In this document: positions 51,913-58,267 of the stretch, piece by piece | Numbering within the stretch: the stretch's first letter is position 1 | Layout: every line of letters begins with the position of its first letter | NCBI GenBank assembly: GCA_002437725.1 | Contig: DJRF01000012.1 | Span: forward strand, 40,047 to 104,046 | Length of the DNA: 64,000 nucleotides | Reading direction: 5' to 3' | Source of the DNA: Treponema sp. UBA6367 | GTDB lineage: Bacteria > Spirochaetota > Spirochaetia > Treponematales > Treponemataceae | Translations under genes and position numbers: made by a program | Notes under the pieces: generated by a model | Database searches by the model: none | The model's input: only the letters and a program-made list of their open reading frames with translations | Told to the model about the DNA's origin: nothing

Positions 51913-51996
51913 AAAAAAAAGCGAGGTTGTCCGCAAAGAAATAACTGCCGAATAAATACGTCAACAGCAATAATTCTTTCCGGACAGCCTCGCTTT
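51913..51996 (-). terminator. Long hairpin with T tract between tRNA-Gln and tRNA-Glu
   Basis: On the minus strand AAAGCGAGGCTGTCCG pairs with CGGACAACCTCGCTTT (one mismatch), extended by AAAGAA/TTCTTT, and is followed by T8 running up to the tRNA-Glu 5' end. It has the form of an intrinsic terminator, yet no clear separate promoter for tRNA-Glu is visible. Confidence 0.7.
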
Positions 51997-51998
51997 CG

Positions 51999-52069
51999 TT
52001 CCCCAAGGAGGATTCGAACCCCCACAGTCAGAACCAGAATCTGAAGTGCTACCATTACACAATCGGGGA
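51999..52069 (-). tRNA. tRNA-Gln (anticodon CUG)
   Basis: 71 bases, no encoded CCA. Acceptor TCCCCGA pairs with TTGGGGA. Anticodon arm TCAGA-TTCTGGT-TCTGA gives CUG; the T arm is GGGGG-TTCGAAT-CCTCC. The D arm GTGTAATGGTAGCAC is typical of bacterial tRNA-Gln. Confidence 0.95.
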
Positions 52070-52084
52070 ATGCAATGTTCGATA

Positions 52085-52113
52085 AATATAACTGTTTCAA
52101 AAAAAATAGTCAA
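52085..52113 (-). promoter_or_regulatory. Promoter of tRNA-Gln
   Basis: TTGACT (52108-52113), 17 bases, TATATT (52085-52090) on the minus strand, about 15 bases before the mature 5' end. A second TTGACA lies just upstream. Confidence 0.75.
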
Positions 52114-52217
52114 TAAAGAAATCGCTTTTTGTCAATTTTATGGGTAGAATTTCCACTTTTTAGGGAAAATAAATAAAATGGCCAGGAAAACTGCAAGTCA
52201 TCAACTTTCAAGATAAC

Positions 52218-52246
52218 TTGCAGAATACACAAAATCTATATAAAAT
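52218..52246 (+). promoter_or_regulatory. Promoter of the double-receiver gene, leaderless geometry
   Basis: TTGCAG (52218-52223), 17 bases, TAAAAT (52241-52246), then six bases (ATAAGA) and the ATG at 52253. No Shine-Dalgarno is present. Confidence 0.65.
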
Positions 52247-52252
52247 ATAAGA

Positions 52253-53560
52253 ATGAAACAGGTTCTTATTGTAGATACGCCTCCAATTTTTAGAGAATTT
52301 TTAAAAAATAAATTTTCAGAAGAAAAAATCGATGTGACCTTTATACAAGAAAAACGAGATGCCATTACAAAAATGATTTCTCTCTTTCCTGATTTGGTTA
52401 TAATGGACATAAGCGAATTCGAAAATATAGAAGATGTAAAAGAAATTCTGCAAAAAATTAAAAGTGATCCAAACGCCTCTAGAATTCCGCTTCTTGTGAC
52501 AGGTCCTGTTTTAGACAGAATGAACCTTGCTCTTTTTGCAAAGTATGGAGTTCACAAATACTTTGTAAAACCTATTAAATTCGACATTTTTTTTGAATCT
52601 ATCGGTCAAATACTTAAAACGGCATTCTCAATGGATACGACTCCTTGTATCTTAGACCTTCACAGAAATGGCAATATTATTTTTATAGAAATTGCACAAG
52701 GACTGAACAGAGAAAAACTTACTTTATTAAAATACAAACTATCTGAAATCATTGAAAATGAAGGGCTTGAAAATCCTAAAGTCGTTTTAATGATGTCAAA
52801 TTTAGATTTAACCTTTGTGGATGGACTAAATCTTGAATTTTTATTTGACAACATACTTGAAAACCCTAAAATTCAAGCTAAAAATGTAAAAGTTCTTTCC
52901 CTCAGTTCTTTTGTAAAAGAATTAGTAGATGGCCACCCACAATACGATGGAATAGAAGTTGTAACAAATATTTCTCAAGTTCTAAACACCTTAGTAGACA
53001 GTACCACTACATCTAGAATTTCAGACTTAATTACAGATAATATCTTAACAACCACTGGAAGCGATTCAGACAGTTCCATTGAAATGCGTTTTTACCAAGA
53101 CTCTTCTATCAAGCCTATTCAAAAAGAAGAAAAAACAGTAGAAACTCAAACAGAAACAGTTCAAAATAATGAAGAAAGTCAAAACAGCGAAAACAAACTT
53201 CGTGTAGCAATTATTGACGCTGACCAAATAACTCAAAAACTTGTTGCAGCGGCCTTTATAATAGCAGGATGGGAAGCAGACACATATTCAAACGGCATGG
53301 ATTTTTTAAGTGCAATAAATCAGCACAAATATTCAATCATTATTATCGATCTTCTTATACCTGGTCTTTCTGGGCTTGATACACTAAAGCGGCTGCAGGG
53401 ATTAAAAAACAAGCCTCCTATTATAATTTATTCGCAGGCAATGAAAAAAGAGTTTGTAATGCAGGCATTTTCGCTAGGCGCAAAACAATATCTTGTAAAA
53501 CCGCAAATACCAGAATCAATTGTAACAAAAGCGCAGGAACTATTAAACGCGCAAATTTAA
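52253..53560 (+). CDS. Double-receiver response regulator with central STAS-like domain
   Basis: 435 residues. An N-terminal receiver (VLIVDTPP, Asp in LVIMDISE near residue 51, Lys in YFVKPIKF) and a C-terminal receiver (VAIIDADQ, Asp in IIIIDLLIPG, Lys in YLVKPQIP) flank a middle domain (about 128-235) with the strand-helix pattern of STAS proteins: GNIIFIEIAQGLNREKL and VVLMMSNLDLTFVDGLN. An acidic, Gln/Thr-rich linker precedes the last receiver. No DNA-binding or enzyme output, so it may act by protein interaction in a phosphorelay. The PHP phosphatase gene starts 8 bases after its stop. Confidence 0.78.
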   Translation: MKQVLIVDTPPIFREFLKNKFSEEKIDVTFIQEKRDAITKMISLFPDLVIMDISEFENIEDVKEILQKIKSDPNASRIPLLVTGPVLDRMNLALFAKYGVHKYFVKPIKFDIFFESIGQILKTAFSMDTTPCILDLHRNGNIIFIEIAQGLNREKLTLLKYKLSEIIENEGLENPKVVLMMSNLDLTFVDGLNLEFLFDNILENPKIQAKNVKVLSLSSFVKELVDGHPQYDGIEVVTNISQVLNTLVDSTTTSRISDLITDNILTTTGSDSDSSIEMRFYQDSSIKPIQKEEKTVETQTETVQNNEESQNSENKLRVAIIDADQITQKLVAAAFIIAGWEADTYSNGMDFLSAINQHKYSIIIIDLLIPGLSGLDTLKRLQGLKNKPPIIIYSQAMKKEFVMQAFSLGAKQYLVKPQIPESIVTKAQELLNAQI

Positions 53561-53568
53561 ATACAAAA

Positions 53569-54432
53569 ATGATAAAGACGAATTTTCATACTCATTCAAT
53601 ATTTTGTGATGGCAACAATAAAATAGAAGAACTTGCTCAAGTTGCTATTCAAAAAGGATTTTCTCATCTAGGTTTTTCTAGCCACAGTATGTATCCATTT
53701 GCAAGCACCTGGCACGTTTCGCCAAAACAGATAGAACAATACTGCAACGAAGTTAGGCAAATTTCAGATAAATATTCAGATAAGATATCTATTTTGCTAG
53801 GTTTTGAAGCAGACTATGCAAATCCATTAAGCAAGCCTTCTTTCGAAGTTTATAAAAAATTCTCTCCAGATTTTTTAATAGGCTCAGTACACTATGTTTT
53901 TACAAAAAATGGAAGGCTTGCGGTAGATTATAGCGCGGAAAAACTTGCTCAAAAAATAAAAGAACTTTTTAATGGAAACACAAAAAAACTTGTCTGCGAG
54001 TATTTTTATTTACAAAGAGAAATGCTTTTAAATTCGGATTTTACAATAATCGGCCACCCTGATTTAATAAGAAAAAATAATGCAAAATTAAATTTATTTA
54101 ACGAAAACGAAACGTGGTACAGAAAAGAAATAAAAGCTACAGCAAAAGCAATTGCAAAAGCAGGCGTTATTGCAGAAATAAACACTGGAGCTATAGCAAG
54201 AAAAACTATGAATGACGTTTATCCCTCATTAGAATTTCTTTCGCTTTTAAGAGAATATAACGTTCCTATAACAATTAACAGCGACTGCCACAACGCAAGC
54301 GACTTAGACACAGGTTTTAAAACAGCAAGGCAGGCGGCCATAAAGGCAGGCTACAAGGAAACAGCTTATTTAGCGTGCAGCAATAAAAAAACAGAAGTTC
54401 ATTTTCAAAAGATTTGTGAACTTCCGTTTTAA
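53569..54432 (+). CDS. PHP-domain histidinol-phosphatase family protein
   Basis: 287 residues. The PHP metal site is built from NFHTHSIFCDG, GFSSHSM, GFEADY, SVHYV, IGHPDL and NSDCHNA, all in order. The layout and length match the HisK/HisJ-type histidinol phosphate phosphatase family, which removes phosphate in the next-to-last step of histidine synthesis; no other his genes are in the window, so another phosphoester is possible. The start, 8 bases after the previous stop codon and without a clear Shine-Dalgarno, suggests translational coupling to the double-receiver gene. Confidence 0.78.
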   Translation: MIKTNFHTHSIFCDGNNKIEELAQVAIQKGFSHLGFSSHSMYPFASTWHVSPKQIEQYCNEVRQISDKYSDKISILLGFEADYANPLSKPSFEVYKKFSPDFLIGSVHYVFTKNGRLAVDYSAEKLAQKIKELFNGNTKKLVCEYFYLQREMLLNSDFTIIGHPDLIRKNNAKLNLFNENETWYRKEIKATAKAIAKAGVIAEINTGAIARKTMNDVYPSLEFLSLLREYNVPITINSDCHNASDLDTGFKTARQAAIKAGYKETAYLACSNKKTEVHFQKICELPF

Positions 54433-54476
54433 AAACAACTAATTTACCAATTTTTTGACATTTTTAATCTTAACAA

Positions 54477-54833
54477 TTATCTGTTTTTTCGCTCTTCTGC
54501 GCTTGCACAATTTACGCACAAAAAGGCATAAGGAATGATTTCAAGCCTTGACTTAGGAATTTCTTTTCCGCACATAAGGCAAACTCCATATTTGCCAAGC
54601 CGTATGCGTTCCAACGCTGAATCAATCATCTTTAACCTTTGCAAATCTTGTTCTCCTAAAGAGTTCAGCAAAGTCCTATCTATTACGTCAGAAGCGACAT
54701 CTGCTTCATCGCCAGATTCGATTGGCTTTACCAGATTTTTCATATCAGCGTTTTTACCTTCAAGAGAAGCCAAAATGTTTTTTCTCTGTTCCAAAAGTTC
54801 TTCTTTAATGTTAGCTATAAATTTTTCATCCAT
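54477..54833 (-). CDS. DksA/TraR-family zinc-finger protein
   Basis: 118 residues. A coiled-coil N-terminal part (ELLEQRKNILASLEG) leads to GDEADVASDVIDR, containing the acidic tip motif typical of DksA, and a C4 zinc finger CLMCGKEIP ... CVNCA. DksA-type proteins bind in the RNA polymerase secondary channel and, with ppGpp, adjust rRNA and other promoters. Shorter than E. coli DksA (151) but with the full tip and finger. GGAG precedes ATG. Divergent from infA across a palindromic promoter region. Confidence 0.85.
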   Translation of the reverse strand: MDEKFIANIKEELLEQRKNILASLEGKNADMKNLVKPIESGDEADVASDVIDRTLLNSLGEQDLQRLKMIDSALERIRLGKYGVCLMCGKEIPKSRLEIIPYAFLCVNCASAEERKNR

Positions 54834-54866
54834 AATGTTTCTCCAGTAAAAGTTTAAATTGAAACC

Positions 54867-54895
54867 ATAATTTCAAACTAGACTTTTCTTGTCAA
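54867..54895 (-). promoter_or_regulatory. Promoter of the DksA-like gene
   Basis: TTGACA (54890-54895), 17 bases, AATTAT (54867-54872) on the minus strand. Its -35 box forms one arm of the palindrome at 54889-54911. Confidence 0.55.
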
Positions 54896-54938
54896 CAGTG
54901 TATGTTGACAACATTTTTTATTTTGTACATACTATAAT
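54889..54938 (+). promoter_or_regulatory. infA promoter and palindrome shared with the divergent DksA-like gene
   Basis: TTGTCAACA-GTGTA-TGTTGACAA (54889-54911) is a perfect 9-bp-arm palindrome made of two outward TTGACA -35 boxes. On the plus strand TATAAT follows at 54933-54938; the spacer from TTGACA is 22, or 19 to an overlapping TACTAT, so the exact -10 is unclear. Confidence 0.55.
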
Positions 54939-55003
54939 AAGTATAAAAAGCAGAAAAGACAACTTTTTTTTATTTTTTTTCGTTTTTTTAACTTGGAGGA
55001 ATC

Positions 55004-55222
55004 GTGGCTAAAGAAGAAGCTATAGAAGTTGAAGGGATTGTAAAAGAAGCATTGCCTAACACAATGTTCCGAGTAGAATTGCAAAATGGTCATGTAATTA
55101 TGGCTCATCTCTCTGGAAAAATGAGAAAGCACTACATCAGAATTGTACCAGGCGATAGCGTAAAAGTAGCTCTATCACCTTACGATCTTGACCGTGGCAG
55201 AATTATTTTCCGCCAGCGCTAG
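55004..55222 (+). CDS. infA: Translation initiation factor IF-1
   Basis: 72 residues, the standard length. EEAIEVEGIVKEALPNTMF, ELQNGHVIMAHLSGKMRKHYI and PGDSVKVALSPYDLDRGRI cover the whole OB fold. IF-1 occupies the ribosomal A site during initiation. The start is GTG 55004, chosen because GGAGG lies 5 to 6 bases upstream and the family's N-terminal MAKEE sequence begins there. Its last 20 bases overlap the convergent DnaJ-domain gene. Confidence 0.97.
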   Translation: MAKEEAIEVEGIVKEALPNTMFRVELQNGHVIMAHLSGKMRKHYIRIVPGDSVKVALSPYDLDRGRIIFRQR

Positions 55223-55790
55223 AACTAATAAACTGCCGGAGTACCCTTATTGCTCCGGTAATTCCAGTCACTATCATTCCGCCGCAGATAAACGGTCCAA
55301 ACGGAAAAAATACATAAAACGAAATTCTAAAAAGTGCTATTCCAACAAAAGTTTGAGCACATTTTCCTAAGAAACTAAAAAACAAAGACTTTTTTGTAAC
55401 AGGTTTTTCTTTTCCCTTATCTGAATAAGAATCCTCGTAATAATATCTGCCTTGATTTTTTGTCCTGCCAGTTCCATTAAACCACTGCCAGAAAGCATCC
55501 TCAGAGTTGTAGTATTCATTCCAATTGTAATAATTTCCAGAAGCTTGATTTCCATAGCTGCTTGCAGTTTCATAATCTTGAGAAGAGCCGTACCTGTCAT
55601 AATCAGAACGTTTTTTTTCGTCAATTAAAACGTTATAAGCTTCACTTACCTGCTTAAATTTTTCTTCAGCATCTTTATCATTAGGATTTCTATCCGGATG
55701 ATACTTAAAAGCCAAATTTCTATATGCTTTTTTAATTTCTTCGCTTGTTGCAGTTTTGGGGATTCCCAAAGTTTCATAATAATCTTTCAC
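55203..55790 (-). CDS. DnaJ-domain protein with C-terminal membrane segment
   Basis: 195 residues. The J domain occupies residues 1-70: DYYETLGIPKTATSEEIKKAY and the HPD tripeptide in KYHPDRNPND, so it can stimulate an Hsp70. A Tyr/Asn/Ser-rich linker follows (about 75-125), then one or two hydrophobic segments (GIALFRISFYVFFPFGPFICGG) near the C-terminus. No zinc-finger or substrate-binding domains, so it is a type C J protein that may recruit DnaK to the membrane. The 3' end overlaps infA tail to tail by 20 bases. Confidence 0.85.
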   Translation of the reverse strand: MKDYYETLGIPKTATSEEIKKAYRNLAFKYHPDRNPNDKDAEEKFKQVSEAYNVLIDEKKRSDYDRYGSSQDYETASSYGNQASGNYYNWNEYYNSEDAFWQWFNGTGRTKNQGRYYYEDSYSDKGKEKPVTKKSLFFSFLGKCAQTFVGIALFRISFYVFFPFGPFICGGMIVTGITGAIRVLRQFISSSAGGK

Positions 55791-55861
55791 TGTTGTTTCC
55801 TAATAAAAAAATATATGAAAATCTTCAAAGTTACAAGAATTTATTTGACTTTCATTCTAAT

Positions 55862-56082
55862 TAGCCCGAATATCGAGTTTTTTTATAAATTGTAAAAAAC
55901 GCTTTCAGCGACTTTCCAAGGTTTGTTTACTAACCCTTGCTGCAGATGGTTGTGCTCGCACTTCGTTTGAAGTGGTTTGGGTTGCTATGCAACTTAAATT
56001 GTTCTTATCGCACAAAATCTTCACAAATTGTAAATTCGCTTACGCTTTTGTTCATTTTCCTAAAAACTCGAAGTTTAGGCTA
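55862..56082 (+). repeat. R1 element, complete copy 5
   Basis: TAGCCCGAATATCGAG at the left and CTCGAAGTTTAGGCTA at the right are near-perfect inverted ends bounded by TA. It contains an extra AAGGTTTGTTTACTAACCCTT hairpin like the start of R3. The right terminal CTA is the stop codon (TAG) of the Smr gene on the minus strand. It fills most of the 289-base gap after the DnaJ gene. Confidence 0.9.
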
Positions 56083-56652
56083 TTTAAAAAGATTGTTTTT
56101 TAAAATTACCCAAGTTGCCCCCTTGCCTCCCATATTATAGTCAGGATGCCCGCTTGTTCCTAATCTTTTATCCTGTTCTATAAACTGCCTTACAATTTCT
56201 CCAAGCACCGGATCTGTTCCGTGAGTATGAATGCCTTTGCCGTGTATTATAAGAATTTTTTTAAGCCCTTTAGATTCGCAAGTTGTTACAAAAGTTTCTA
56301 AATGTTGCCAGGCTTCATCTTTTTTTAAACCGTGCAAATCGATTCGGGCATCTACTTTTAATTCTATTAAGCTTGTTCTTGAATAAAACTTATTACGCTC
56401 AGCTTCTTTTTGCGCAAGAGAGTCTTTATCTACTGTACCATAACGGCGAAGCCACAATTCCATTGGATTCATTCGTTTTTCGTTTTCAGATGCATAGTCA
56501 AATTCTCTGCGAAGTTTTGCAGCCGCTTTTTCTTCTGCAGAAGGAGCATTTGCCTTTTTGTGCGAAATTTGATTTTTTCCACTTTCTTTCTGGTTTTTCG
56601 CCCTAAGTTTTTCTTGATTTTCCCACTGATTTAATATATCGCCAAAATCCAT
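56080..56652 (-). CDS. Smr-domain protein
   Basis: 190 residues. The C-terminal Smr domain shows ARIDLHGLKKDEAW (DLHG), LIIHGKG (HGKG-type loop) and the late GGKGATWVIL, the conserved set of stand-alone Smr proteins and the MutS2 C-terminus; many are endonucleases acting on DNA or, as shown for some, on collided-ribosome mRNA. The N-terminal 95 residues are charged and probably flexible. The SD is TAGGAG, the 3' end of the R2 element before it. Its stop codon is supplied by an R1 end. It follows the Bat operon on the same strand. Confidence 0.87.
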   Translation of the reverse strand: MDFGDILNQWENQEKLRAKNQKESGKNQISHKKANAPSAEEKAAAKLRREFDYASENEKRMNPMELWLRRYGTVDKDSLAQKEAERNKFYSRTSLIELKVDARIDLHGLKKDEAWQHLETFVTTCESKGLKKILIIHGKGIHTHGTDPVLGEIVRQFIEQDKRLGTSGHPDYNMGGKGATWVILKNNLFK

Positions 56653-56654
56653 TT

Positions 56655-56811
56655 GAACTCCTATAAAAAGTCAATCTTAAAACTTCAGTTTTAGGATTGA
56701 CTTTTTAAGTTGTTTCGCAACAAAGTGAGAAACAACAGTTGATAAAAAAGTTTGCAGCGCAAACTTTTTAAGATAAAAACAAACGCTATTTTCGGTTGTT
56801 TTTATCTTACC
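56655..56811 (-). repeat. R2 hairpin-array element, copy f (complete)
   Basis: On the minus strand: TAAGATAAAAACAACCG hairpin, AAGTTTGCGCTGCAAACTT, GTTGTTTC/GAAACAAC around TCACTTTGTTGC, AAAAAGTCAATCC ... GATTGACTTTTT, then ATAGGAG as the Smr gene's Shine-Dalgarno. Confidence 0.85.
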
Positions 56812-56855
56812 TCCTATAAAAAGTCAAGATTAAAACTTCAGTTTTAGGACTGGGT
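56812..56855 (-). repeat. R2 remnant, copy g (last hairpin and ribosome-binding site only)
   Basis: Just after the BatD-like stop codon: AGTCCTAAAACTGAAGTTTT, AATCTTGACTTTTT, ATAGGAGG, and directly TAAGATA of copy f. Thus an R2 tail with its ribosome-binding site is followed by no gene but by the next R2 head. Confidence 0.75.
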
Positions 56856-56860
56856 ATTTT

Positions 56861-58267
56861 CTATTTTATAAGAATAACCTTATCCTCAAGAATCCAGCCG
56901 CCAGTAGAACCAAATTCTATAAAGAACCAGCCGCCAGCCTTTTGTTCTAGCTCGACGCGCTTTCCGCTTTCAATTGAAGCTACAGAATCCACGCTTTTTT
57001 CCGGGACAGGACTTAAAGAGCCGCCCTTAAAAATTGCGTAATCCTTTGAAAGGCGAACAAACTGAACAATAGATAAAACTACAGCACAAAAAAGAAGCGC
57101 TGAAAACCCTAGCATGCACTTTATTTTTTTTGCAACAAGAAAAATCACAGTCATTATAAGAAAAAGTCCTGAAGCCGCAAGACACAACCATAAAGAAAAT
57201 TTTGTTGGCTCTGCAGAACTTTCAAGGATTCCATTTTCTTTTTCAAATTCCACACGGCGCTTATAACTTTGGCCAAATGGTATGTCTTCCCGTTCTTTTA
57301 TGCGAAGCCTAGCAATTTCTTCGCAAGCATCTTCAGAAATAGCATTTTTTTCAATGCGCTTTACTTCCGTGTTCTTTTTAGTAAAAGCATAAGCAAAATA
57401 GTTTTCGTTTTTAGATTCGGAATCTTCTATTTTTCCTTCCAGCACATTTATATAAGAATCCGGCAAGGCAAGTTCAACACGGGTTCCGCTGTAAGATGTC
57501 GCAATTATTTTAAACTCAGGAAGATAAAGTTTTCCCTTTGAAAGCGGCTCCAGTTCAAAAGTTGCAACTGGTATTTTTTCTTCAGAAAATTCAGAATTTC
57601 TAAAGACGCCTTTTGTAATGTCGTAACGTTCAAGTTCTGTAAAAAGCGCGTTTTTTGGAACTTTCCAATCATAAGAAATAATTTGAACAGCGTATTGCAA
57701 ATAAACTGTAAAAATCAGCGTCTGGCCTGTATAAGAAGTAAATGCCTCTGGATTTTTTTGTTTACCTCGATGCTGCTGCACAAGTTCCACTCCGTTATCA
57801 AAAGAAACAACCAGCTGTGGAAGCATATTTTTTGGATTATCAGAAATAACAATCCTAGAAAAAGGAATGTAGTAAAGTCGGTTATTTATGTAGACTTGCA
57901 AGGAACGCAACTGATAAGCTTTCGCTTCTGCAAAGTTTAACCAAATTTCTATTTTTGTTCCAACTTCCTTATCTGAATATTCAGATCTGCGCAAAGAAAC
58001 AAAATTCACCCCGGAAGGCAAATCTGGTATTTGGGCTTGAACAAAATCTGACTTGGTATAAGGAATTTTTAATTCAAACGCGCAGTCTGTTCCACTAAAA
58101 TTTATAGCGTTTACAGGTTTTACAGAAAGAGTTCTTATAACGCTCAAAGTAAGTCTTTGTTGAGAAAATAGTTGCGGCAAGAAAAGTTCAAATAAACTTA
58201 TTAAAAAAAAGTATTTTAAAAGTCTTGAGCGCTTGATTGATTTTCTTTGTTTTCGCTGTTTTTCCAT
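56861..58267 (-). CDS. BatD-like membrane protein with C-terminal SH3-like domain
   Basis: 468 residues. Signal or membrane segment at the N-terminus, then a long beta-rich extracytoplasmic region (about 45-320) of the BatD/oxygen-tolerance kind, two membrane segments (about 355-375 and 383-400) and a final SH3-like domain (GKRVELEQKAGGWFFIEFG, GGWILEDKVIL), which in other Bat operons sits in BatE. A BatD-BatE-type fusion is my reading; identity to characterised BatD is not certain. It starts inside the end of the preceding gene (52-base overlap) and ends the operon. Confidence 0.65.
   Translation of the reverse strand: MEKQRKQRKSIKRSRLLKYFFLISLFELFLPQLFSQQRLTLSVIRTLSVKPVNAINFSGTDCAFELKIPYTKSDFVQAQIPDLPSGVNFVSLRRSEYSDKEVGTKIEIWLNFAEAKAYQLRSLQVYINNRLYYIPFSRIVISDNPKNMLPQLVVSFDNGVELVQQHRGKQKNPEAFTSYTGQTLIFTVYLQYAVQIISYDWKVPKNALFTELERYDITKGVFRNSEFSEEKIPVATFELEPLSKGKLYLPEFKIIATSYSGTRVELALPDSYINVLEGKIEDSESKNENYFAYAFTKKNTEVKRIEKNAISEDACEEIARLRIKEREDIPFGQSYKRRVEFEKENGILESSAEPTKFSLWLCLAASGLFLIMTVIFLVAKKIKCMLGFSALLFCAVVLSIVQFVRLSKDYAIFKGGSLSPVPEKSVDSVASIESGKRVELEQKAGGWFFIEFGSTGGWILEDKVILIK

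Noticed and set aside
1867..56855. R1 or R2 as integron attC sites separating gene cassettes
   Set aside because: Treponema denticola has an integron, and cassette-like spacing is tempting, but I see no RYYYAAC/GTTRRRY core pairs in the right places, no integrase, and the genes are housekeeping operons in both directions.
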